IMG/VR virus record: IMGVR_UViG_3300034374_006160 | Location: 1-36,473 of that record | DNA length: 36,473 bases | Direction: 5' to 3' (one strand) | DNA from: a virus | Shown: positions 25,409 to 31,168 of the stretch, piece by piece | Layout of the letters: each line of letters opens with the position of its first letter | Numbering within the stretch: the stretch's first letter is position 1 | Position numbers and translations under genes: made by a program | Notes under the pieces: model-generated | The model's database searches: none | Told to the model about the DNA's origin: nothing | The model's input: the letters and a program-made list of their open reading frames with translations, nothing else

Positions 25409-25569
25409 CCATCCCCCTCACCGAAGCCCTCCTCGGCCTGATCGCCGCCATTCTCCTGTGGACAGTCACAGAGCTATGGAAAATCTCTAAGGTTGTCGCT
25501 GGTATGCAAGCGCACTCTGAGGACACCAACCGCCGTCTAGAACGCCTTGAAGATCGTACTGCTCTTTAG
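25405..25569 (+). CDS. Small single-pass membrane protein, holin or inner-membrane spanin candidate
   Basis: A 54-aa frame starts at an ATG overlapping the previous stop (ATGA) and ends TAG at 25567-25569. Residues about 5-26 (LTEALLGLIAAILLWTVTEL) form one membrane helix, followed by a short charged helix (SEDTNRRLERLEDRT) able to form a coiled coil. The next gene overlaps it by 23 bases and encodes a lipoprotein-like product. A one-TM protein plus overlapping lipoprotein resembles Rz/Rz1 spanin pairs, but 54 residues is short for an i-spanin. A small holin is equally possible. Position after the late structural genes supports a lysis role. Confidence 0.6.
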   Translation: MTIPLTEALLGLIAAILLWTVTELWKISKVVAGMQAHSEDTNRRLERLEDRTAL

Positions 25570-25831
25570 CCTAATCCTGGCATCATGCGGGCTGCTTCCA
25601 ACCAACAGCGCCCCAGCAGAGTTGGGAAAGTCTCCGACCACCACCCAAGCCCTAGTGGCCGCAGTGCCGGAAGCGGTGACGGCATTGACGGGGTTGGTGG
25701 AGAGCCTGATCATCACGGCAATCATCGCGTCCCTGATGTTCCGCTCAGTGAGGATGGCAGTAGCAGCGATGCTGGTCGCGTTCTACCAACGCATCGAGAA
25801 CTTCTTCAAGCCCTCAAGTACATCATCCTAG
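25547..25831 (+). CDS. Lipoprotein-like membrane protein of the putative lysis cassette
   Basis: The 94-aa product starts at a TTG inside the preceding gene. It has a short signal-like start, KIVLLFSLILASCG, containing a lipobox-like LASC with Cys14, as in outer-membrane lipoproteins including Rz1-type spanins. After a polar Pro/Thr stretch, residues about 45-80 are hydrophobic (LTGLVESLIITAIIASLM, VRMAVAAMLVAFY), giving one or two further membrane helices, which is unusual for an o-spanin and more holin-like. Pairing with the upstream one-TM protein suggests a lysis function. No endolysin was recognised nearby. The start has no strong ribosome site. Confidence 0.55.
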   Translation: MKIVLLFSLILASCGLLPTNSAPAELGKSPTTTQALVAAVPEAVTALTGLVESLIITAIIASLMFRSVRMAVAAMLVAFYQRIENFFKPSSTSS

Positions 25832-25871
25832 TCCTGATTTTGGTGAGCCTCCTGGTACTATTGAGAGCGCG

Positions 25872-26060
25872 ATGGACTCCCTCTACGACAAACTGCTAGA
25901 TGCCTGTGTCGAATACGGACCCCTCATCATGGATCTTTGCGTCTGCCGCCAGTGCGGTGTCACCCAGTTTGTTGTCGTGCCCGTCGATCGTGGCTTTGAA
26001 GGCGGACTTTGCCCTGAGTGCGGCAAACCCGGACTCGATCAAGTAGAGGTAGAGCCTTGA
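25872..26060 (+). CDS. Zinc-ribbon mini-protein
   Basis: The 62-aa product has CRQC (Cys25, Cys28) and CPEC (Cys47, Cys50) separated by 18 residues, a complete zinc ribbon with hydrophobic strand FVVVPV between. The N-terminus is acidic. It may bind nucleic acid or a protein partner; no family is named. Its TGA overlaps the TTG start of the phosphoesterase gene (TTGA). Confidence 0.62.
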   Translation: MDSLYDKLLDACVEYGPLIMDLCVCRQCGVTQFVVVPVDRGFEGGLCPECGKPGLDQVEVEP

Positions 26061-26773
26061 AAACCCTGGTACTCAACGATGTCCATGTGCCTTTCCACAG
26101 TGCCAAGTGGCAGAGGAAGGTGGAGGAGTACATCACCAAAGATCAGCCCGACAAGATCGTCCTAGCCGGGGACATCGCTGACTACCACGCCCTGTCGCAG
26201 CACCGCCGCAACCCCAAGTGGGAGGACAACCTTGAAGCCGAGGTGGCCGCGCACGGCAACTGGCTCGATGCCCTCCGCGTCCTAGCTAAGAAGGCCGAGA
26301 TCGTCTACATCGAGGGCAACCACGAAGCGCGTTGGAACAGTTACATCCAGAACCGCGCCCCCGTGATCCGCAACCTTGGCGTTGACTGGCCTGAGTATGT
26401 GGGCATCGCGGACTTCGACATCCGCATGGTCAGGTCAGGCCACAAGGTCGGATGCGGCCAAGGGCAAAAGGTCGCTATCTATCACGGCCACGAAGGGCGG
26501 CTCGGGTCGAGCAAGTTCGGTGGCGGGTTGGCCCTGCGGTTCGCGCTCAACCACGGCTGCAACGCGCACATCGGGCATACCCACAAACAGGGCACACTGT
26601 TCGGGCAGTGCGGTAAGAAGCTCGTCTACGGTCACGAAGGTGGCTTCGGCGGCGATCTCCGCAAACCGGCCTTCGACTTCGTTCGGGGGCGCAACATCGA
26701 CTGGGTTCTGGGTTTCACGGTCTACGACTCAGAGCAAACTCATTCACCTCTCCCCAAGTTCATCAAGGTGTGA
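26057..26773 (+). CDS. Calcineurin-like metallophosphoesterase
   Basis: The 238-aa enzyme shows the family's metal-binding motifs in order: NDVH (Asp8, His10), GDIADYH (Asp39), GNHE (Asn88, His89), a YHGHE His and a C-terminal IGHTHK. These bind two metal ions and hydrolyse phosphomono- or diesters. The TTG at 26057 overlaps the preceding stop and has AGAGGT upstream; longer in-frame starts to 26018 would lie inside the zinc-ribbon gene. Phage members act on nucleic-acid ends, nucleotides or host signalling nucleotides; the substrate here cannot be told. It opens a block of nucleic-acid-related genes and is probably cytoplasmic. Confidence 0.88.
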   Translation: MKTLVLNDVHVPFHSAKWQRKVEEYITKDQPDKIVLAGDIADYHALSQHRRNPKWEDNLEAEVAAHGNWLDALRVLAKKAEIVYIEGNHEARWNSYIQNRAPVIRNLGVDWPEYVGIADFDIRMVRSGHKVGCGQGQKVAIYHGHEGRLGSSKFGGGLALRFALNHGCNAHIGHTHKQGTLFGQCGKKLVYGHEGGFGGDLRKPAFDFVRGRNIDWVLGFTVYDSEQTHSPLPKFIKV

Positions 26774-27126
26774 AGTTCTACCTCCGCCTTGTCTTCACCA
26801 TCATCCACCTCGCAACGATACTGATGCCTAAGAAACGCACTCAGAAGATGCCGAAGAACTTCTCCGTCAAGAGCGGGGACAAGTCTCCTTCCGGGGGACT
26901 GACCAAGAAGGGGGCTGCCCGCTACCGCAAGGCAAACCCTGGATCGAAACTCCAAACGGCTGTCACGACCAAGCCGTCCAAACTGAAGAAGGGTTCCAAA
27001 GCCGCCAAACGACGCAAGAGCTTTTGCGCTCGGATGGAGGGTATGAAGAAGAAGCTGACTTCAGAGAAGACCAAGCGCGATCCGAACAGCCGCATCAACA
27101 AAGCACTCCGTAAGTGGAACTGCTGA
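26770..27126 (+). CDS. DUF6321-type small basic phage protein
   Basis: The core GGLTKKGAARYRKANPGS and GSKAAKRRKSFCARMEGM with end RKWNC is the signature I recognise as DUF6321, common in aquatic phage genomes and of unknown function. The protein is extremely Lys/Arg-rich, suggesting nucleic-acid binding. Two starts compete. The GTG at 26770 overlaps the previous stop (GTGA) and adds 18 residues with a hydrophobic stretch. The ATG at 26824 gives a 100-aa product beginning MPKKR, as family members typically do and as the next gene also does. Neither has a clear ribosome site. I favour the shorter protein biologically, but give the full frame. Confidence 0.8.
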   Translation: MKFYLRLVFTIIHLATILMPKKRTQKMPKNFSVKSGDKSPSGGLTKKGAARYRKANPGSKLQTAVTTKPSKLKKGSKAAKRRKSFCARMEGMKKKLTSEKTKRDPNSRINKALRKWNC

Positions 27127-27353
27127 TGCCCAAAAAGCGTAACTACAAGAAGGAGTATTCGTCCTTCCATGGCAAACCCACCCAGCGCAAACGCCGCTCG
27201 GAGCGCAACAAGGCCCGCCGCAAGTTGGGTCTGAAGAAAGGCGACCCGCGTGAAGTGGATCACAAGAAGCCGCTCAGTAAGGGCGGAACCAACGGACGCA
27301 AAAACTTGCGAGCCGTCTCCCGTAAAACCAACCGCCGTAAAGGATCCAAGTAA
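27126..27353 (+). CDS. Small HNH endonuclease-like protein
   Basis: The 75-aa product starts at an ATG overlapping the previous stop (TGATG). The Arg/Lys-rich N-terminal half is followed by a compact HNH motif: DH (Asp45-His46), PLSKGG, NGRKNL (Asn60) and KTNRRKG (Asn69). The zinc-binding cysteines of larger HNH enzymes are absent. Small phage HNH proteins often support terminase cutting or act as free nickases; which applies here is unknown. It shares the N-terminal MPKKR with its upstream neighbour. Confidence 0.77.
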   Translation: MPKKRNYKKEYSSFHGKPTQRKRRSERNKARRKLGLKKGDPREVDHKKPLSKGGTNGRKNLRAVSRKTNRRKGSK

Positions 27354-27439
27354 TGCCTGGACACTACCCCAAGGGCAAAATGAAGACCGCCAAGAAAGCC
27401 CCCATGAAGAAGCCGCGTGTCACGAAAAAGAAAAAGTGA
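27353..27439 (+). CDS. 28-residue lysine-rich peptide
   Basis: An ATG overlapping the HNH stop (TAATG) opens a 28-codon frame ending TGA at 27437-27439. The peptide begins MPGHYPKGKMKTAKK and ends in four lysines after RVT; about half of its residues are Lys or Arg. Its overlap with the gene before it and the shared basic character suggest it is real. Such peptides could neutralise DNA, but no family is assigned. Confidence 0.55.
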   Translation: MPGHYPKGKMKTAKKAPMKKPRVTKKKK

Positions 27440-27473
27440 CCGCGCAAGTAAACTTCCAGGGCCGTTGACCCGA

Positions 27474-27505
27474 GGCCGGGTGCGCCGTAAGCAGCGTACT
27501 CGGCC
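27474..27505 (+). promoter_or_regulatory. Strong stem-loop just upstream of the resolvase gene
   Basis: GGCCGGGTGCGC (27474-27485) pairs with GCGTACTCGGCC (27494-27505) over 12 base pairs, two of them G-U in RNA, around an 8-base loop. There is no T-run after it, so it is not a standard terminator. It ends 9 bases before the ATG of the resolvase gene, which lacks a visible ribosome site. It could control translation, stabilise or mark a processing site, or act in DNA as a cruciform. Confidence 0.6.
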
Positions 27506-27514
27506 ACCCCGACC

Positions 27515-28024
27515 ATGTTAATCCTAGGAATCGACCCCGGCTACCGCTCTCTCGGACTCGCCCTTGTGGACACCGAGAATGGGGACATCGTTTGCTCCAA
27601 GACGATTGACTGCGGAACCAACCCGATGACGCAGCACAAGCTCCTCAACCTAGCGCTGGATGATCTGTTGGATGATCACCCCGGCATCGAGTTAGTCGCC
27701 ACAGAGCGTCCGCCGTTCGGCTTCTCTGGGGCAACCGGAGGTAAGACCGCTTGCCTAATGTGGTGGGTGCTAGGAGGGCTGGGATCGTGGGCCGCCCGCC
27801 GGAAGATCCCGTTGCGCGACATCACCCCGACCGCACTCAAGAACTTCGCCGTTGCCACAATCGGCAAAAGGTACGAGGATTGGCCTCAAAAGGGAAAGTA
27901 CAAGACTCGCAGCGAAAAGAAGTGGGGTATGGCCGAGGCTGTCAAAAAGTTGACCGGGGCCAACGAACATTCCTCAGACCACGAAGCCGACGCTGTGTTG
28001 GCCGCATTTGCATTGAAACCATGA
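27515..28024 (+). CDS. RuvC-like Holliday junction resolvase
   Basis: The 169-aa product has the RuvC-fold catalytic residues in order: GIDPGYRSLG (Asp7), VATERPPFGF (Glu64), TPTALKNFAV with its Lys, and DHEADAVLA (Asp155, Asp159). Length equals bacterial RuvC (about 170 aa). Phage resolvases remove branches from replicating or recombining DNA so that terminase can package it. The stem-loop at 27474-27505 lies just before its ATG. Its stop overlaps the next start (ATGA). It sits on the structural-arm strand, so it is probably expressed late, which suits a role in packaging. Confidence 0.88.
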   Translation: MLILGIDPGYRSLGLALVDTENGDIVCSKTIDCGTNPMTQHKLLNLALDDLLDDHPGIELVATERPPFGFSGATGGKTACLMWWVLGGLGSWAARRKIPLRDITPTALKNFAVATIGKRYEDWPQKGKYKTRSEKKWGMAEAVKKLTGANEHSSDHEADAVLAAFALKP

Positions 28025-28425
28025 GCCTACCCAACCCCTCCGAAGAGATCCAGAAAGGCCCGCGTCCCGACCCAGTGCGGGAACGCCTCGGGCACGACCC
28101 CGACATCATGCGCTACTCCCTGGCAGAGCTTGCCGGGGACATCTGTGATCGCACGGGCGCAAGCACTGAGTGGCCCGATGTCCAGGTGATGGCGATGGGC
28201 TGGGCCGCCGCTGCCCGCGAAGCCGCCTCGTTGCTGCGCCAGAAGGTGATCGAGACCCAGGAGTACGCGATCCTCTGGTGCGACGGCAACCACGACAAAG
28301 CCAACTTTGAGATCGTGCAGTCGGGCAAGTTCCGACGCTTGGACTCCCGAGTGCGTACGCTGACTAACGAGATGAAAGCCTACGAAGAGCGGCTGCGCGA
28401 ACTAGCCCAAGCCCTGGAAGGTTAG
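28021..28425 (+). CDS. Unrecognised helical protein, last gene of the right arm
   Basis: The 134-aa product starts at an ATG overlapping the resolvase stop. It opens with a Pro-rich segment (PNPSEEIQKGPRPDP), then is largely helical (MGWAAAAREAASLLRQKVIE) and ends with a likely coiled coil (LTNEMKAYEERLRELAQAL). No motif is recognised. Its TAG lies within the 4-bp overlap with the stop of the opposing Cys-rich gene, leaving no room for a conventional terminator between the two arms. Confidence 0.65.
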   Translation: MSLPNPSEEIQKGPRPDPVRERLGHDPDIMRYSLAELAGDICDRTGASTEWPDVQVMAMGWAAAAREAASLLRQKVIETQEYAILWCDGNHDKANFEIVQSGKFRRLDSRVRTLTNEMKAYEERLRELAQALEG

Positions 28426-28928
28426 CACTTACAGCCCAACTTGTAACTCCGCCACTCGTTGCAGTTTTCGCATCGGTAGAGTGGTCGGATTCTTTGCGAG
28501 GTGTAGCTGCCCACAGGAGAAATGCAGTCGAGGCAGATGTCCAAGTGCTGGTCGATGCCGCAGCCCTCGCATATCTTGACAGGCATCTCGACCCAAGCCT
28601 GTCTCTCTTCGTCGGGCACAAGGGCCACGCCGTCGCGCACGATGCAGCCGGGCCGACCCAGCCTGTAATCGGCTCTAGTGCGTCCTGCAAGGTTAGCGGA
28701 TCTTTGGATCGCACAGTAGTAGCAGAGTTTAGCTGCGGTCTCCTCTTTATCCCCTGGGTCGATGGTCTCGTAGCAACTTTTGCAACGCGCCTTCTTGGCT
28801 CTGCTGACCCTCTTACTTGCGTTCGTACAGTCTTTGCAAGAAGGGCGGAGCTTGCCCTTATTGCTATCCATTAAGAAGTCGTGCAACTCCTTAGTTACAC
28901 CGCAGCTTGCACAAGTCTTAGTCTTCAT
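28422..28928 (-). CDS. Cysteine-rich multi-zinc-finger protein
   Basis: The 168-aa product contains at least eight CXXC-like pairs: Cys6/9 with Cys31/34, Cys49/52 with Cys69/72, then CEGC, CLDC, CENC and the C-terminal CKC. The first unit (TCASCGVTKELHDFLMDSN, then CKDC) resembles the treble-clef fingers seen in phage HNH-related and recombination-type zinc proteins, but no HNH catalytic triad is visible. It likely binds three or four zinc ions and nucleic acid or a host protein. It is the last gene of the left arm and overlaps the SprT-like gene by 11 bases. Confidence 0.7.
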   Translation of the reverse strand: MKTKTCASCGVTKELHDFLMDSNKGKLRPSCKDCTNASKRVSRAKKARCKSCYETIDPGDKEETAAKLCYYCAIQRSANLAGRTRADYRLGRPGCIVRDGVALVPDEERQAWVEMPVKICEGCGIDQHLDICLDCISPVGSYTSQRIRPLYRCENCNEWRSYKLGCKC

Positions 28929-29229
28929 ACAGGGCTTGGTAGCACTCGCTATATGCTACGCCGAAGTATGGGGAGTGGTCATCCACATTGTCGAGCCATG
29001 CCCTAGCGTGTGCCCACTCATGGGCCAGGGTCTCGATGGCCTCGTCATCCGTGATGGCCTTGTCGATTCGGATGATGAACCTGTCGGGGTTGGACTTCTT
29101 CTCGCAAGTGCCCCAGCAATCCTTCAGGGCGCAGCGGATGATCTTGACCGGGTGAGCAAGAGGGACGAGAACCCGCAGGGTATGCACTGCGTCGTTGAAC
29201 TCTTTACTGGACCGCCTGTGTACCTTCAT
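28918..29229 (-). CDS. SprT-like zinc metallopeptidase
   Basis: The 103-aa product contains AHEWAHA, an HEXXH metal site (His70, Glu71, His74), with a probable third ligand His85 in HSPYFG, as in SprT/Spartan proteases. Cys33, Cys38 and Cys42 precede it. It is much shorter than cellular SprT (about 165 aa) and lacks the C-terminal zinc ribbon; the adjacent downstream gene encodes a separate multi-zinc protein that could supply it. Related enzymes cleave proteins cross-linked to DNA or stuck at replication sites. The ATG overlaps the upstream stop (TGATG). Substrate is unknown. Confidence 0.75.
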   Translation of the reverse strand: MKVHRRSSKEFNDAVHTLRVLVPLAHPVKIIRCALKDCWGTCEKKSNPDRFIIRIDKAITDDEAIETLAHEWAHARAWLDNVDDHSPYFGVAYSECYQALYED

Positions 29230-29438
29230 CAGCCTCGCGCTCGGAAACGAAAGTGCCCCTCCGCGACTTCCTTGAGGGCTTTAACGAGTCCTTCAACATG
29301 GCAGACATCAATGGAAACAGTCTGCCCAGTCTCGTCCTTCATCACTAGTAAGTCTTCATCTGAATCGACCCAGATGGTAAGTTCAGTTCCACGCTCGGTG
29401 TCCGTTAGCACTAGTTTGTGTTCCTCGATTAGGCTCAT
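29229..29438 (-). CDS. 69-residue acidic protein, unrecognised
   Basis: The ATG at 29438 overlaps the exonuclease stop (ATGA) and has GGGAGGT directly before it. The product is acidic and beta-rich (KLVLTDTERGTELTIWVDSD, LLVMKDETGQTVSIDV), ending in a helix (VEGLVKALKEVAEG) and a basic tail. Repeated strand-turn-strand patterns suggest a small beta sheet. No function is assigned. It sits between exonuclease and SprT-like genes and is translationally coupled to both. Confidence 0.65.
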   Translation of the reverse strand: MSLIEEHKLVLTDTERGTELTIWVDSDEDLLVMKDETGQTVSIDVCHVEGLVKALKEVAEGHFRFRARG

Positions 29439-30292
29439 ACCTCCCACCCCTCCCGACGCGCCTCGCACTCGGCTTGCACGGAGCAGTAGCCCTGACAGGG
29501 CATGAAGTTCTTGTCGCCCTTCTGCTTGCGGTCCCAAAGCTCCGGGTAGAACGGGCCATCCCACGCACCGACACGGCGCTTGACATTCACCAGTGCCTCT
29601 TGCAGATGCTCGGGGAGAACATACTGCGCCTTGACACGCTTGTATCGCTCCTTGGGAGTCTCGCGGTTGAGGTAAATCAACAACGCGCCAGCATCCATAG
29701 TGCCCTTGAGGTCCGAGTACACGGCAAGCTGATCCAGGTTGCCCCAGATGTCGCTCGCTGGCTCGATGATGTCCTTGGTCTTGGTCATCCCCAGTGCGTG
29801 TTTGGTCTTGATGTCCGCCATGATGTAGTGCGGAACACCAGGGATCAACCACTCCGGATCGAGGCAGCGCAACTGTAGGTCGATGTGGCCCTGCTGCTTG
29901 AAGCCGTCAGCCTTGGGCCACCAGTCCATCGTCAGGTCAACCTCCTCCTCGATCTCAAGGTGGAACGCCTCCTTGGGCAGCGCACTCAGCAGGGCTGCGT
30001 AGGTGAGGTTGTGATGGAAGTGCCCCGTGGCGAACAACATTCGCGGCAGATCGTCCCCCTCAGAACGACCGTATCCCTGCGCGATCAGTTGCGTCATTGC
30101 CGCGCAGTTGATGCCACCCGAAGGTCGCACACAGGGCTTCTCCTCCCCTCGCAGGAAGGAGCTTTCAAGGTCATCCATCAGGAGTTCCTTGGCTTTGTCG
30201 AGGTGCGCCTTGTCCATGTTCGCCATACCGTGGTGGTAGGCTTCAACGATCAGGTGCGACCACGAAGAGTATTCTTTCTTTTCTAAAACCAT
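29435..30292 (-). CDS. PD-(D/E)XK exonuclease, RecB/Cas4-like, with probable Fe-S cysteines
   Basis: The 285-aa product starts at an ATG (30292); upstream in-frame codons overlap the neighbouring gene and a terminator and are excluded. GHIDLQ (Asp138) and ADIKTKH (Asp160, Lys162) form the PD-(D/E)XK nuclease core. The N-terminal CVRPSGGINC (Cys54, Cys63) and the C-terminal Cys266, Cys270 and Cys276 (CX3CX5C) match the split cysteine arrangement that binds a 4Fe-4S cluster in Cas4/AddB-type nucleases. It likely resects phage or host DNA for recombination or nucleotide supply, together with the possible ssDNA-binding neighbour. No ribosome site is visible before the ATG; a hairpin occupies that place. 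Confidence 0.83.
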   Translation of the reverse strand: MVLEKKEYSSWSHLIVEAYHHGMANMDKAHLDKAKELLMDDLESSFLRGEEKPCVRPSGGINCAAMTQLIAQGYGRSEGDDLPRMLFATGHFHHNLTYAALLSALPKEAFHLEIEEEVDLTMDWWPKADGFKQQGHIDLQLRCLDPEWLIPGVPHYIMADIKTKHALGMTKTKDIIEPASDIWGNLDQLAVYSDLKGTMDAGALLIYLNRETPKERYKRVKAQYVLPEHLQEALVNVKRRVGAWDGPFYPELWDRKQKGDKNFMPCQGYCSVQAECEARREGWEV

Positions 30293-30304
30293 AGTGCTGG
30301 CAGG

Positions 30305-30339
30305 AAAAAGGGTGCAGCCCCTGGAGGAAGACTGCACCC
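30305..30339 (-). terminator. Rho-independent terminator or attenuator inside the left arm
   Basis: Read on the minus strand, GGGTGCAG (30339-30332) and CTGCACCC (30317-30310) form a perfect 8-bp stem around a 14-base loop, followed by TTTTT (30309-30305). This is the clearest intrinsic terminator in the window. It follows the 136-aa gene (stop 30357) and lies 12 bases before the exonuclease ATG, so it should reduce exonuclease expression relative to upstream genes. Confidence 0.82.
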
Positions 30340-30356
30340 AAACCCTAATGAGTAAC

Positions 30357-30767
30357 CTACTTGACGGGACGGAAGTTGTACTTAGCCCAGGGATCGCCGT
30401 TCTGGTTGGGTTGGTGAACGACCATGATGTTGATCTTTTCACCCACCCAATCGTTGATCGACTTATTGGCTCGCTCCTTCGCGTCCGGCCAGATCGCCGC
30501 AATCAGTTGGAAGTGCGCCGACATCGGGTGCGGGTCAGTCGGGTTGCTGACATTGACATAGCTCTGGAGAGGCTCTGCGTGATCCGGGCACTCGTAGCGC
30601 ACCTGGAGGCGGGCCTTGACACCCTCTTGATCCTCAAAAGGTTCAAAGGCTTGAACGCTAGTGATGACGCAGTTGTTGTAGCTACCTTCAGGAGTGATCG
30701 GTCGCTTACCCTTGGCAGCGTCCTCACTCACCTGTGCAGACAGGATTTCTTCGGCATTGAAGCTCAT
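30357..30767 (-). CDS. Possible single-stranded DNA-binding or recombination accessory protein
   Basis: The 136-aa product is beta-rich (NNCVITSVQAFEPF, KARLQVRYECPDH, INIMVVHQPNQNGDPWAKY) with acidic patches and aromatic residues. Size and pattern resemble small phage OB-fold or DUF669-like proteins that travel with exonucleases. No acidic C-terminal tail typical of bacterial SSB is present; it ends KYNFRPVK. It lies upstream of the exonuclease, separated by a terminator, so it should be made in larger amounts, as an ssDNA-binding protein would be. Its ATG overlaps the upstream stop (ATGA). The function is inferred from context. Confidence 0.5.
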   Translation of the reverse strand: MSFNAEEILSAQVSEDAAKGKRPITPEGSYNNCVITSVQAFEPFEDQEGVKARLQVRYECPDHAEPLQSYVNVSNPTDPHPMSAHFQLIAAIWPDAKERANKSINDWVGEKINIMVVHQPNQNGDPWAKYNFRPVK

Positions 30768-31054
30768 TTTTCTGATGCTTGGTTAAGTTTTTCGATGATG
30801 GAGCGCAGCCCACTTGGTGTGTCGCCGCCCCCCGAGAGTTCTGCGAGTGATCCAGCGAGATTCTTGACCGCCGCAGAGTAGCGGACGGCATCGCTAGGAT
30901 CGGCAGCCCGCATCTGCTCAAGCATATAGCGGGCGTTCTGTTCGATCAACCTTTGGATCGGGATTTCTTCGGTCATCGCAGTAGGGGGTGGGCCAGCTTG
31001 CGCCAACAAGCCAGCCCTTTCGATCTGTTCCTCGGTGACACCACATGCACACAC
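30764..31054 (-). CDS. Small helical protein, unrecognised
   Basis: The frame gives 96 aa from a GTG at 31054, or 70 aa from an ATG at 30976 (beginning MTEEIPIQRLIEQ). Neither start has a good ribosome site. The shared part is helical (RYMLEQMRAADPSDAVRYSA, NLAGSLAELSGG). The longer form adds CACG and Pro-rich residues. No family is recognised. The 114 bases between this frame and the polymerase stop (31055-31168) hold no clear gene, though another minus frame with an ATG at 31118 runs through it (see rejected items). Confidence 0.5.
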   Translation of the reverse strand: MCACGVTEEQIERAGLLAQAGPPPTAMTEEIPIQRLIEQNARYMLEQMRAADPSDAVRYSAAVKNLAGSLAELSGGGDTPSGLRSIIEKLNQASEK

Positions 31055-31168
31055 CGAAGAACAGTCCGAAGGTTTTGTGGCGGGCCAGTTTCAACTCATG
31101 GCCCAGGAGCTTCCTCATGTTGAAGAACTTAGGGAGTCTTGGTCGAACACACGAATGCGTATCGGTAG

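Noticed and set aside
29474-30286. Plus-strand frames opposite the exonuclease gene
   Set aside because: They are antisense to the nuclease, whose PD-(D/E)XK and cysteine motifs are in the minus frame.
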